Part shown: in pieces, positions 1 to 5,747 of the stretch
How the letters are laid out: every line of letters begins with the position of its first letter
Numbering within the stretch: the stretch's first letter is position 1
Source: an uncultured Arcobacter sp.
GTDB taxonomy: Bacteria; Campylobacterota; Campylobacteria; Campylobacterales; Arcobacteraceae
Reading direction: 5' to 3'
Length of the DNA stretch: 6,550 bases
Assembly (NCBI GenBank): GCA_913062735.1
Contig: CAJXWI010000148.1
Location: 1-6,550, forward strand
Translations under genes and position numbers: made by a program
The notes under the pieces: generated by a model
Told to the model about the DNA's origin: nothing
Database searches by the model: none
Seen by the model: only the letters and a program-made list of their open reading frames with translations

Positions 1-440
1 ATAATTCCAAGTTTTTTAAATTCTTCTTTTTGGATATCAACAAATCTTGCTGCATGAGTTCTGCATAATTCTCTTAATTTAGATTTTGCAAGGGCTTTCT
101 TTTTTGTAGATCCAATTTTTTCTTCAACTTTTTGTTCAATTGGTAGTCCATGACAATCCCATCCTGGAACGTAACGAATTGATTTTCCATCAAAATAATG
201 ATATTTATTAATGATGTCTTTTAGTATCTTATTTAAAGCATGTCCAATATGAATATGTCCGTTTGCGTATGGAGGTCCATCATGTAAAGTAAAGCTTGGT
301 GCACCTTCACGATTTTTTTTCATTTTTTCATAAACATTTGACTCATCCCATAACTTATATTTAATAGGTTCGTTCTGCGGAAGGTTTCCTCTCATTGGAA
401 ACTTTGTATTTGGAAGTAATAAACTATCTTTGTAATCCAT
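1..440 (-). CDS. ileS: Isoleucyl-tRNA synthetase, N-terminal part (truncated by window edge)
   Basis: Cytoplasmic class I aminoacyl-tRNA synthetase that charges tRNA-Ile. Reading the minus strand from an ATG at 440-438 gives 146 intact codons running off the window start, so only about the first sixth of a protein of roughly 900 residues is present. The class I signature is clear: residues 53-68 read [16 protein letters not shown], with the HIGH motif at 64-67. Further on, the segment [11 protein letters not shown] (about residues 93-103) is typical of the Ile/Val/Leu synthetase family, and the KYKLWDE stretch near residue 30 matches IleS N-termini. An AAGG at 448-451 (minus strand) lies 7 bases before the ATG and supports this start. 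ValRS and LeuRS share the fold, but the N-terminal sequence fits IleS best. It is transcribed divergently from mqo. The KMSKS loop and editing domain lie outside the window. Confidence 0.96.
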   Translation of the reverse strand, partial: MDYKDSLLLPNTKFPMRGNLPQNEPIKYKLWDESNVYEKMKKNREGAPSFTLHDGPPYANGHIHIGHALNKILKDIINKYHYFDGKSIRYVPGWDCHGLPIEQKVEEKIGSTKKKALAKSKLRELCRTHAARFVDIQKEEFKKLGI

Positions 441-473
441 GTGTAAGACCTTATATCTTATTTTAAATGCGTG

Positions 474-479
474 ATTTTA
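474..479 (-). promoter_or_regulatory. Possible -10 box for ileS
   Basis: On the minus strand TAAAAT (preceded by GA) lies about 34 bases before the ileS ATG, a reasonable -10 position giving a leader of about 27 bases. No convincing -35 is visible 17 bases further upstream, which is common in Campylobacterota. Base composition alone makes such matches frequent here, so this is tentative. Confidence 0.35.
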
Positions 480-516
480 TCTAAATAATTGTTAATATTT
501 GATTATCTAGGCACTT

Positions 517-540
517 GTACAAAATCTATACATTTTGTAC
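517..540. promoter_or_regulatory. 24-bp near-perfect palindrome, candidate operator
   Basis: The arms GTACAAAAT (517-525) and ATTTTGTAC (532-540) are exact reverse complements. The six central bases CTATAC pair except at 526/531, so 22 of 24 positions are symmetric. Symmetry of this length with a short centre is typical of a dimeric regulator site. It lies between the divergent ileS and mqo genes. If the predicted ileS -10 is right, it is centred about 60 bases upstream of the ileS start point, and it is about 150 bases upstream of the mqo -10. I do not recognise the motif. An RNA hairpin is the alternative, but there is no T-tract to make it a terminator. Confidence 0.55.
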
Positions 541-682
541 GAATAATGAATCTTATTTAATCGTTTTGTTTCTTTTCTATACATATTTGCCCTAGATGTA
601 AAATTAGTGTGTTAAAAAGAGACATTTGAAACAAATTATGTTCATATGTTTTTGTTATTTTGTATCAAAATTTAAATTATTC

Positions 683-691
683 TGATATTAT
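683..691 (+). promoter_or_regulatory. Probable extended -10 element for mqo
   Basis: TGATATTAT reads as an extended -10 (TG, one base, then TATTAT at 686-691), placed about 33 bases before the preferred mqo start. No good -35 hexamer is visible at 16-18 bases upstream, in line with the weak -35 conservation reported for Campylobacterota promoters. A second TATAAT-like string at 704-709 lies too close to the gene to serve. Confidence 0.45.
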
Positions 692-723
692 AAGATTAAT
701 ATTTATAATAGGGAATGGAACAG

Positions 724-2073
724 ATGAATAAAAAACATTATGATGTAATAATTGTCGGAGGCGGTATTTCAGGAGCTGCAATTTTTTATGAATTAGCTAA
801 ATATACTGATGTAAAAAGTATGTGTATACTTGAAAAATACGAAGATCTAGCTACTTTAAATACTAAAGGTACAAGTAATTCACAAACAATTCATGTGGGT
901 GATATAGAAACAAACTATACATTAGAAAAAGCTCATGCAACTAAAAGATCAGCAAAAATGATAGAAAAGTTTTGCCTTCAATATGAACTTGAAAATAAAA
1001 TTATGTTTTCTCATCAAAAAATGGCTTTAGGTGTTGGAGATGAAGAAGTAGCTTTTATTACAAAAAGATACCATGATTTTAAAGAACTATTCCCATATCT
1101 AGAACTATGGGATAAAGAGAAACTAAAAGAATTAGAACCAAAACTTGTTTGGCAAGATAAAGAACAAACAATTGAGAGACCAGAAAATATTGTAGCAATG
1201 GGTGCAAAAGACCAGTATACTACAGTTGATTTTGGTGAAATGACTAAAGCTTTGGTTAAACAAGGTACAAAAGCATCTGATATTCCTAGTGATGTTTATT
1301 TTAATTCACAAATCAAAGACATAATTGAAAACGACGATAAAACATTTGATGTTACTACTGAAAATGGTGAAGAGTATTCTGCTAATTTTGTAATTGTAAA
1401 TGCAGGAGCACACTCATTATATATAGCTCATAAAATGGGTTATGGAAAACACATGGGTTGTTTACCAATGGCAGGAAGTTTTTATATGACTTCTGGGGAT
1501 TTTTTAAATGGTAAAGTATATATGGTACAAAATGACAAATTACCTTTTGCTGCTTTACATGGAGATCCTGATATTTTAGCAAATGGAAAAACACGTTTTG
1601 GACCAACTGCTTTAATGATGCCAAAACTTGAACGATTTAAACCAGGAACCTATATGGATTTCTGGAAAACGTTAAACTTTGATGGAAACATTGTAAAAAT
1701 ATTCTGGGACCTATTAAAAGATTCTGATATTAGAAACTATGTATTTAAAAACTTCTTATTTGAAATACCTTTTATTAATAAAAAACTATTTGTACAAGAT
1801 GCTAAAAAAATTGTTCCTTCATTAACTACTGATGATATTGAATATGCAAAAGGTTTTGGTGGCGTACGACCACAAGTTCTTGATAAAGAAAAACAAAAAC
1901 TTATGTTAGGTGAAGCATCTATTAACCCAGGGAATGGTTTAATTTTTAATATGACACCAAGTCCAGGTGCTACATCTTGTTTAGGTAATGCTGAACGTGA
2001 TTTAAAAGTTATTGTTGAATATTTAAACCTTAACTATAATGAAGATGCTTTTATAGCAGATTTAACAGAATAG
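724..2073 (+). CDS. mqo: Malate:quinone oxidoreductase, FAD-dependent, Campylobacterota type
   Basis: Peripheral inner-membrane flavoprotein expected to oxidise L-malate to oxaloacetate and pass electrons to (mena)quinone, linking the TCA cycle to respiration. The protein is 449 residues from this start, close to the roughly 450 of the Helicobacter/Arcobacter form and shorter than the E. coli enzyme (about 550). The N-terminus carries the FAD/Rossmann motif DVIIVGGGISGAA (GxGxxG at residues 12-17). Near residues 48-66, KGTSNSQTIHVGDIETNY is a family hallmark. At the C-terminus, GFGGVRPQ and TPSPGATSCLGN (about 411-422) form the second conserved FAD-binding region. The ATG at 724 is preferred over the in-frame ATG at 715, because AGGGA at 710-714 is 9 bases from 724 but abuts 715. 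It appears monocistronic: a hairpin follows the stop. A generic FAD-dependent oxidoreductase is the fallback name. Confidence 0.9.
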   Translation: MNKKHYDVIIVGGGISGAAIFYELAKYTDVKSMCILEKYEDLATLNTKGTSNSQTIHVGDIETNYTLEKAHATKRSAKMIEKFCLQYELENKIMFSHQKMALGVGDEEVAFITKRYHDFKELFPYLELWDKEKLKELEPKLVWQDKEQTIERPENIVAMGAKDQYTTVDFGEMTKALVKQGTKASDIPSDVYFNSQIKDIIENDDKTFDVTTENGEEYSANFVIVNAGAHSLYIAHKMGYGKHMGCLPMAGSFYMTSGDFLNGKVYMVQNDKLPFAALHGDPDILANGKTRFGPTALMMPKLERFKPGTYMDFWKTLNFDGNIVKIFWDLLKDSDIRNYVFKNFLFEIPFINKKLFVQDAKKIVPSLTTDDIEYAKGFGGVRPQVLDKEKQKLMLGEASINPGNGLIFNMTPSPGATSCLGNAERDLKVIVEYLNLNYNEDAFIADLTE

Positions 2074-2080
2074 CCCTTCT

Positions 2081-2110
2081 ACTATAATAAGAGTAAAATC
2101 TTATTATAGT
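2081..2110 (+). terminator. Hairpin after mqo, probable transcription terminator
   Basis: ACTATAATAAGA (2081-2092) and TCTTATTATAGT (2099-2110) form a perfect 12-bp stem with a GTAAAA loop, starting 7 bases after the mqo stop codon. The stem is almost wholly A-T pairs and is followed only by TTCCT rather than a full T-run, so it is not a classic intrinsic terminator. Its position and the convincing stem make termination or 3'-end protection the likeliest role. Confidence 0.6.
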
Positions 2111-2187
2111 TTCCTACGCATTACAACACTTTCACAATTAAGCTCAATTATTCTAATATATCCATCACAACATTATAAGGCCCTACT

Positions 2188-2694
2188 ATGTATGATTCTA
2201 TATTTAATGACAATGACATGAAAAAGTTACAAAGTTTACTTAAAAAAAACAAGGCTAGTATAACAAGTGCAGAATCATGCACAGGAGGACTAATATCCTA
2301 TTTAATAACACAAGTCTCTGGTTCATCTGAAATCTTTAATGGAGGCATTGTAACCTACTCAAATGACATTAAACACAAAGAATTAAATGTATCAAAAAAA
2401 ACACTTCAAAAGCATGGTGCGGTTAGTATAGAAGTTGTAAATGAGATGTTAAGCAATGTTAAAGAAAAATTCGACGCAAATTACGCACTTGCAACTTCTG
2501 GTATTGCTGGTCCAAATGGCGGTTCAAAACAAAAACCTGTAGGTACAGTAATCATTGGTTTTATGGGGCCTAAAGGCAGTAAAAAAGTAGAAAAATATCA
2601 CTTTTTTGGTCAAAGAAATGAAGTGCAAATGCAAGCCGCAAAAACAGCACTAAAAGAAATTTTGAATTTTCTTCAAAAAACCGTTGACAAATGA
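2188..2694 (+). CDS. CinA C-terminal domain protein, predicted NMN amidohydrolase (PncC-like)
   Basis: A 168-residue protein consisting only of the CinA C-terminal domain. Characterised members (PncC/YgaD type) deamidate nicotinamide mononucleotide to nicotinate mononucleotide in pyridine-nucleotide salvage, in the cytoplasm. The diagnostic motifs are present: AESCTGG at residues 28-34 with the nucleophile Ser30, GGIVTYSN (52-59) with Tyr57, nearby Lys62 and Lys64, and SGIAGPNGGS (104-113) followed by PVGTV (117-121). The N-terminal MoCF/COG1058 domain of full-length CinA is absent, and no remnant is visible upstream. The start is supported by AAGG at 2177-2180, 7 bases before the ATG; a later ATG (codon 11) has no better site. 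The last codons contain the -35 box of the downstream tRNA operon. Family assignment is firm; the NMN activity is inferred from the family. Confidence 0.9.
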   Translation: MYDSIFNDNDMKKLQSLLKKNKASITSAESCTGGLISYLITQVSGSSEIFNGGIVTYSNDIKHKELNVSKKTLQKHGAVSIEVVNEMLSNVKEKFDANYALATSGIAGPNGGSKQKPVGTVIIGFMGPKGSKKVEKYHFFGQRNEVQMQAAKTALKEILNFLQKTVDK

Positions 2695-2712
2695 TAATTA
2701 TTTGCATATAAT
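2684..2712 (+). promoter_or_regulatory. Consensus sigma-70 promoter for the tRNA cluster
   Basis: TTGACA (2684-2689) and TATAAT (2707-2712) are both exact consensus hexamers with an ideal 17-base spacer. The -35 overlaps the final Val-Asp-Lys codons of the preceding cinA-type gene. The predicted start is near 2719, about 27 bases before tRNA-Lys. A promoter of this quality fits stable-RNA transcription and is by far the strongest in the window. Confidence 0.9.
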
Positions 2713-2721
2713 TCCACTCCA

Positions 2722-2743
2722 ATTTAAGAACAGCTTCTTAAAT
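2722..2743 (+). other. Hairpin in the pre-tRNA leader
   Basis: ATTTAAGAA (2722-2730) and TTCTTAAAT (2735-2743) form a perfect 9-bp stem with a CAGC tetraloop, ending 2 bases before the 5' end of tRNA-Lys. It would occupy almost the whole predicted leader of the primary transcript. It has no following T-run, so it is not a terminator for the upstream gene. A role in 5' processing of the precursor or in protecting its end is inferred from position only. Confidence 0.6.
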
Positions 2744-2745
2744 AG

Positions 2746-2821
2746 GACCCGTTAGCTCAGCTGGTAGAGCATTTCCCTTTTAAGGAAGTGGCCGATGGTT
2801 CGAATCCATCACGGGTCACCA
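2746..2821 (+). tRNA. tRNA-Lys (anticodon TTT)
   Basis: A complete 76-base cloverleaf. The acceptor stem GACCCGT/ACGGGTC is fully paired and the D-arm is GCTC/GAGC. The anticodon stem TTTCC/GGAAG encloses the loop CTTTTAA, giving anticodon TTT. The T-arm GATGG-TTCGAAT-CCATC is complete, the discriminator is A, and the CCA is encoded. It is the first gene of the cluster, behind a consensus promoter. Confidence 0.98.
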
Positions 2822-2833
2822 GTATAAGTTTTA

Positions 2834-2908
2834 GGTCCCTTCATCTAATGGTTAGGATTTTGGATTTTCATTCCAACCATAGGAGTTCGAATCTCCTAGG
2901 GATCACCA
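2834..2908 (+). tRNA. tRNA-Glu (anticodon TTC)
   Basis: A 75-base tRNA starting 12 bases after tRNA-Lys, so almost certainly on the same transcript. The acceptor GGTCCCT/AGGGATC has a G2-U71 wobble. The anticodon stem TTGGA/TCCAA encloses the loop TTTTCAT, giving anticodon TTC. The T-arm AGGAG-TTCGAAT-CTCCT is perfect, and the CCA is encoded. Confidence 0.97.
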
Positions 2909-2950
2909 TTTACAAACTTATTATCAGGGATGATATAAAATATCCATAGT

Positions 2951-3026
2951 GGTCGATTAGCTCAGTTGGTAGAGCGCTACCCTTACAAGGTAGACGTCAG
3001 AAGTTCGAGTCTTCTATCGACTACCA
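2951..3026 (+). tRNA. tRNA-Val (anticodon TAC)
   Basis: A 76-base tRNA, 42 bases after tRNA-Glu. The D-arm is GCTC/GAGC. The anticodon stem CTACC/GGTAG encloses the loop CTTACAA, giving anticodon TAC. The T-arm AGAAG-TTCGAGT-CTTCT is perfect and the CCA is encoded. The acceptor GGTCGAT/ATCGACT pairs throughout, except that the terminal 1-72 pair is a G-U wobble where G-C is usual. A long AT-rich hairpin begins at its 3' end. Confidence 0.97.
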
Positions 3027-3069
3027 TAATTTGAATATTTAACATTAATTTGTTTAATATTAAAATTAT
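3026..3069 (+). other. Long AT-rich hairpin directly after tRNA-Val
   Basis: The arms at 3026-3043 and 3052-3069 are complementary over 18 positions with two mismatches (G3033/A3062 and T3040/T3055), around the 8-base loop ATTAATTT. The left arm begins at the last A of the tRNA's CCA. The stem has a single G-C pair (C3043/G3052) and no T-run follows. It could stop transcription of the Lys-Glu-Val unit or act as a 3' processing or stability element; which one cannot be told from sequence. Confidence 0.5.
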
Positions 3070-3089
3070 CTACGATATTCACAAATCGT

Positions 3090-3163
3090 TTATGCTTGCA
3101 TAGATTTTTGTAGATATATAGATAATAATTATTTAAAACCATATTATGCAGTAGCATAGGATT
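3090..3163. repeat. Two copies of an imperfect TTATGC-GCATAG dyad repeat
   Basis: Copy 1 (3090-3109) reads TTATGC-TT-GCATAG followed by ATTTTT. Copy 2 (3144-3163) reads TTATGC-AGTA-GCATAG followed by G and ATTT. Each copy is itself an inverted repeat (TATGC/GCATA), and together they form a direct repeat 54 bases apart. They fill the otherwise empty gap between tRNA-Val and tRNA-Asp, upstream of the likely tRNA-Asp promoter. Paired binding sites for a regulator are one reading; chance in AT-rich DNA is another. Confidence 0.45.
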
Positions 3164-3175
3164 TATTTAATGTTA

Positions 3176-3204
3176 GTGACATCTTTATACATTATATGTA
3201 TTTA
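3176..3204 (+). promoter_or_regulatory. Possible promoter for tRNA-Asp
   Basis: GTGACA (3176-3181, five of six to TTGACA) is followed 17 bases later by TATTTA (3199-3204, four of six to TATAAT). This would start transcription about 7-8 bases before tRNA-Asp. The 191-base gap and hairpin after tRNA-Val make a separate promoter for tRNA-Asp plausible, but the -10 is weak. Confidence 0.4.
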
Positions 3205-3217
3205 GTATTTATAAAGT

Positions 3218-3294
3218 GCGGTTGTAGTTTAGTTGGTTAGAACGCCTGCCTGTCACGCAGGAGGTCGAGGGTTCGAGTCCCTTCAACCGCGCCA
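3218..3294 (+). tRNA. tRNA-Asp (anticodon GTC)
   Basis: A 77-base tRNA. The acceptor GCGGTTG/CAACCGC is fully paired. The anticodon stem CCTGC/GCAGG encloses the loop CTGTCAC, giving anticodon GTC. The T-arm is GAGGG-TTCGAGT-CCCTT. The discriminator is G73, the expected AspRS identity base, and the CCA is encoded. It is separated from the other three tRNAs by 191 bases and followed at once by a T-run. Confidence 0.98.
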
Positions 3295-3301
3295 CTTTTT
3301 T
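3295..3301 (+). terminator. T-run terminating tRNA-Asp
   Basis: C followed by six T (3296-3301) directly abuts the CCA end. The GC-rich tRNA acceptor and T-arm stems can serve as the hairpin, a common way of ending tRNA transcripts. This would separate the tRNA unit from the kinase gene that starts 122 bases later. Confidence 0.5.
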
Positions 3302-3423
3302 AATATCTTTCAAAAAAACATCTCTTATTTTACACACAAACAATCAATTAAATAATTTTATACTTTAAGAAATTTTACTTTAAATAAAAAACAGTTATCC
3401 TTTGCATAATAAAAAGGCCTTCT

Positions 3424-5007
3424 ATGATACGAGTAAAATCCATCTATCATCTTATTTTATCAAGTATAGTATTTATTATAATACTTATCTCATCATTTAC
3501 TTATATTATTATTGACAATACCTTTGATGAATTTCAACACAAGATTGATACCTTAGAAGTTGATTATACCAATAAACAAAAAGAACTTATTAAAAGTGAC
3601 CTTAATAAAATAATTTCATTTATTTCCTATTATCACAAGCGTTTTAAAATAATAAAACCAGAAAAAGAAATACAAGAAGATATATTAAAAGCCATTGATA
3701 AGATGAGAAAAGAAAAAGATATTAATGACAATATCTTTATTTATAACTTTGTGGGAAAAGCTATTTATTTTCCAGCCTCAAAAGAAAATCAAAATAAAAA
3801 CTTTTATGATCAAATTGATATTTATGGAAAAAATGTTGTAAAAGATTTAATTGACATTTCACAAGAAGAAGATGGGGGTTATATACGCTATACCTGGTAT
3901 AAAAAAGACATAAATGAAAATGCCCCTATTGTATCTTATGCATTAGCATATAACTCTTGGAATTGGACTATTGGAAGTGGTTTATATCTTGATGAAGTAA
4001 CACAACAAATAAAAATCAAACAAGATGAATACGATAAGAAAATTTCCAATTACGTTTTTCAAATTTTATCTTTAACAATAATGATAGTGCTTTATTCTAT
4101 ATTTTTGTATAAAAATGCTACCTTATTAATTGTAAATGATGTAAAAGAAATTGGCGTTTATTTTGAAGAAGCTGAAAAATCGGACCACCCCATCAATCAA
4201 AACAGGTTAATTCTTGGAGAATTCAAAATAATTGCTAATTACGCCAATAATGCTATGAACAATATAAAATTAAAAACCCATATACTTGAAGATTTAAATA
4301 AACACCTACAAATAAAAGTAGATAATCAAACCACTGAATTAACAAATCTAATTGAATCGCAAAAACAATTTTTAAAACATTCAGTTCATGAAATCAATAC
4401 GCCACTATCTATTATACAAACAAATATAGATTTGTGTAAAATTCATGAAATTGATAATAAATACTTAACTAACATACAAAATGGTATAAAAATAATTCAA
4501 AACATTTACGATGATTTATCGTATATGATTAAAAAAGACAGGGTAGAATACAAAAAAAGTATTCTGAATTTTTCAGATATTTTAGATTCGCGCCTTAGTT
4601 TTTTTGATGAAATTGCAAAATCAAACTCTTTATCATACGACTTAAAAAAAGAAGAAGATATACACATACGCTTTAATAAAACTTCTTTAGAGCGCATTAT
4701 AGATAATAATATTTCGAATGCAATTAAATACTCTTATGCAAACTCGAAGATCAAGATTAACCTGCACTACGACCAAGAAGACTACATTATTTTTCAAGTT
4801 ATTACCAATTCACAAAAAATCGAAGAAGAAAATAAAATATTTGATGATTTCTACAGAGAAAACTCTAATAGAGGTGGATTTGGCTTGGGATTAAAAATAG
4901 TAAAAGAGATCTGTGATAAAAATAATGTTATTATAAAACTAGACTCTAATACAAATGAAACAAAATTCTCATATAGGTTTAAAATAGATGAAAATACTAC
5001 TACTTGA
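3424..5007 (+). CDS. Cache-domain membrane sensor histidine kinase
   Basis: A 527-residue two-component kinase predicted to sense a small molecule outside the inner membrane and phosphorylate the adjacent regulator. TM1 is at about residues 9-30 and TM2 at about 209-229. Between them is a Cache_2-like sensor: IYFP near 114, GKNVVKDLI at 135-143, and the signature SWNWTIGSGLYLDEV at 178-192. A poorly conserved linker and coiled coil (231-312) lead to HisKA, with the H-box HEINTP at 322-327 (phosphoacceptor His322). The ATPase domain has an N-box NNISNAIKY (428-436), F-box IFDDFYRE (472-479) and G2 box GGFGLGL (484-490). The usual G1 box DxGxGI is not recognisable: the position reads TNSQKI (461-466). 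AAGG at 3414-3417 lies 6 bases before the ATG. The 3' end overlaps the regulator by 20 bases. The ligand is unknown; small organic acids are typical for the domain. Confidence 0.93.
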   Translation: MIRVKSIYHLILSSIVFIIILISSFTYIIIDNTFDEFQHKIDTLEVDYTNKQKELIKSDLNKIISFISYYHKRFKIIKPEKEIQEDILKAIDKMRKEKDINDNIFIYNFVGKAIYFPASKENQNKNFYDQIDIYGKNVVKDLIDISQEEDGGYIRYTWYKKDINENAPIVSYALAYNSWNWTIGSGLYLDEVTQQIKIKQDEYDKKISNYVFQILSLTIMIVLYSIFLYKNATLLIVNDVKEIGVYFEEAEKSDHPINQNRLILGEFKIIANYANNAMNNIKLKTHILEDLNKHLQIKVDNQTTELTNLIESQKQFLKHSVHEINTPLSIIQTNIDLCKIHEIDNKYLTNIQNGIKIIQNIYDDLSYMIKKDRVEYKKSILNFSDILDSRLSFFDEIAKSNSLSYDLKKEEDIHIRFNKTSLERIIDNNISNAIKYSYANSKIKINLHYDQEDYIIFQVITNSQKIEEENKIFDDFYRENSNRGGFGLGLKIVKEICDKNNVIIKLDSNTNETKFSYRFKIDENTTT

Positions 5008-5650
5008 AGATGAGTTAATGCTCAATAATGCAATAAAAGAATATTTAAAAAAAATTGGCCATTTGGTTGAAAGTTATATTGATGGACAAACTGTACTTGA
5101 TGAAGTAGATAACTCTTTTGATTTATTAATATTAGATATTAATATTCCAAAAAAAGATGGTTATGAAATTTTAGATGAATTAAATTCAAGAAAACTTTTT
5201 ATACCAACTATTTATATATCAGCACTAATTGATATAGAAGATATTACAAGGGCCTATGATTTAGGTTGCAGAGAATATTTAAAGAAACCCTTTCACTTAG
5301 AAGAGCTTGGAATTAAGATAAATCAGATACTAAAAAAAGATCAAAGTGCTACTACTCACATAAAATTTTCTGAAAATTATGCATATTCAAAAGACAAGAA
5401 AACATTATTTTTCAACAAAGAGCCCCAAGAATTAACAAGAAAACAACTTGATATCATTCATATATTAGCACTAAATATTAATATGATTGTCGATTTTGAA
5501 CGTTTTAGGCTAGATGTATGGAATGCTGAAGACATAGATAACCCAACTATTAGAGCAGAAATATCACGTTTAAAAAAAGCGTTAAAAGAAGACTTTATTA
5601 CAAATATTAGAGGACTTGGCTATAAAATAAACAGATTTTACTCAGCATAA
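4988..5650 (+). CDS. OmpR/PhoB-family response regulator
   Basis: A 220-residue cytoplasmic DNA-binding regulator, cognate to the kinase that overlaps its start by 20 bases (translational coupling likely). The receiver domain spans residues 1-116, with acidic pocket Glu7/Asp8, phosphoacceptor Asp50 in LLILDINIPKKDGYEIL, switch Ser78 in YISA, and Lys100 in KKPF. The winged-helix trans_reg_C domain spans about 122-218 and ends in the family signature NIRGLGYKI. The recognition-helix region is NPTIRAEISRLKKALK. An ATAGG at 4973-4977, 10 bases before the ATG, is a modest ribosome site inside the kinase gene. All residues needed for phosphotransfer are present. Direct repeats with an 11-base period 70 bases downstream are the best candidate binding site, suggesting control of the transporter genes that follow. 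Confidence 0.95.
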   Translation: MKILLLEDELMLNNAIKEYLKKIGHLVESYIDGQTVLDEVDNSFDLLILDINIPKKDGYEILDELNSRKLFIPTIYISALIDIEDITRAYDLGCREYLKKPFHLEELGIKINQILKKDQSATTHIKFSENYAYSKDKKTLFFNKEPQELTRKQLDIIHILALNINMIVDFERFRLDVWNAEDIDNPTIRAEISRLKKALKEDFITNIRGLGYKINRFYSA

Positions 5651-5719
5651 GTCCCCAATATACCGATAGACAACCTTAAGTAAAACTAAATTTAAAAATT
5701 CTTTTCAAATGTTGAATCA

Positions 5720-5737
5720 TTGCTATCCTTTTGCTAT
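5720..5737 (+). promoter_or_regulatory. Direct-repeat operator, candidate response-regulator site
   Basis: TTGCTAT occurs at 5720-5726 and again at 5731-5737, an 11-base period with a 4-base gap (CCTT). The second copy ends 10 bases before the -10 box at 5748. This is the arrangement known for PhoB/OmpR-family activators, which bind tandem half-sites replacing a poor -35. The adjacent gene encodes such a regulator and the downstream genes are a transporter pair. The repeat and spacing are seen directly; the bound protein is inferred. Confidence 0.6.
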
Positions 5738-5747
5738 TTTCACCCAT

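Noticed and set aside
441..520. T-box or other riboswitch in the ileS leader
   Set aside because: The likely leader is about 27 bases, far too short, and no T-box sequence or specifier structure is visible.
624..636. Small inverted repeat ATTTG-AAA-CAAAT upstream of mqo
   Set aside because: Five-base arms in A+T-rich DNA are expected by chance, so it is not reported as an operator.
715..723. Upstream in-frame ATG for mqo
   Set aside because: The AGGGA ribosome site directly touches this ATG, leaving no spacing, while the ATG at 724 has a 9-base gap and begins with the usual MNKKHYD-type N-terminus.
1382..1624. 80-codon open frame on the minus strand inside mqo
   Set aside because: It lies wholly antisense to a well-supported enzyme gene, has no ribosome site and reads as low-complexity translated shadow sequence.
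2932..2944. Small dyad GATAT-AAA-ATATC between tRNA-Glu and tRNA-Val
   Set aside because: Its arms are short and all but one pair A-T, so there is too little to support either a terminator or a promoter.
2746..3294. tRNA cluster as an integration site for a mobile island
   Set aside because: No integrase gene and no duplicated tRNA 3' end are seen, and the flanking genes look like normal chromosomal genes.
4506..4697. 63-codon open frame on the minus strand inside the kinase gene
   Set aside because: It is antisense to the conserved HisKA/ATPase coding sequence, with no recognisable domain or start signal.
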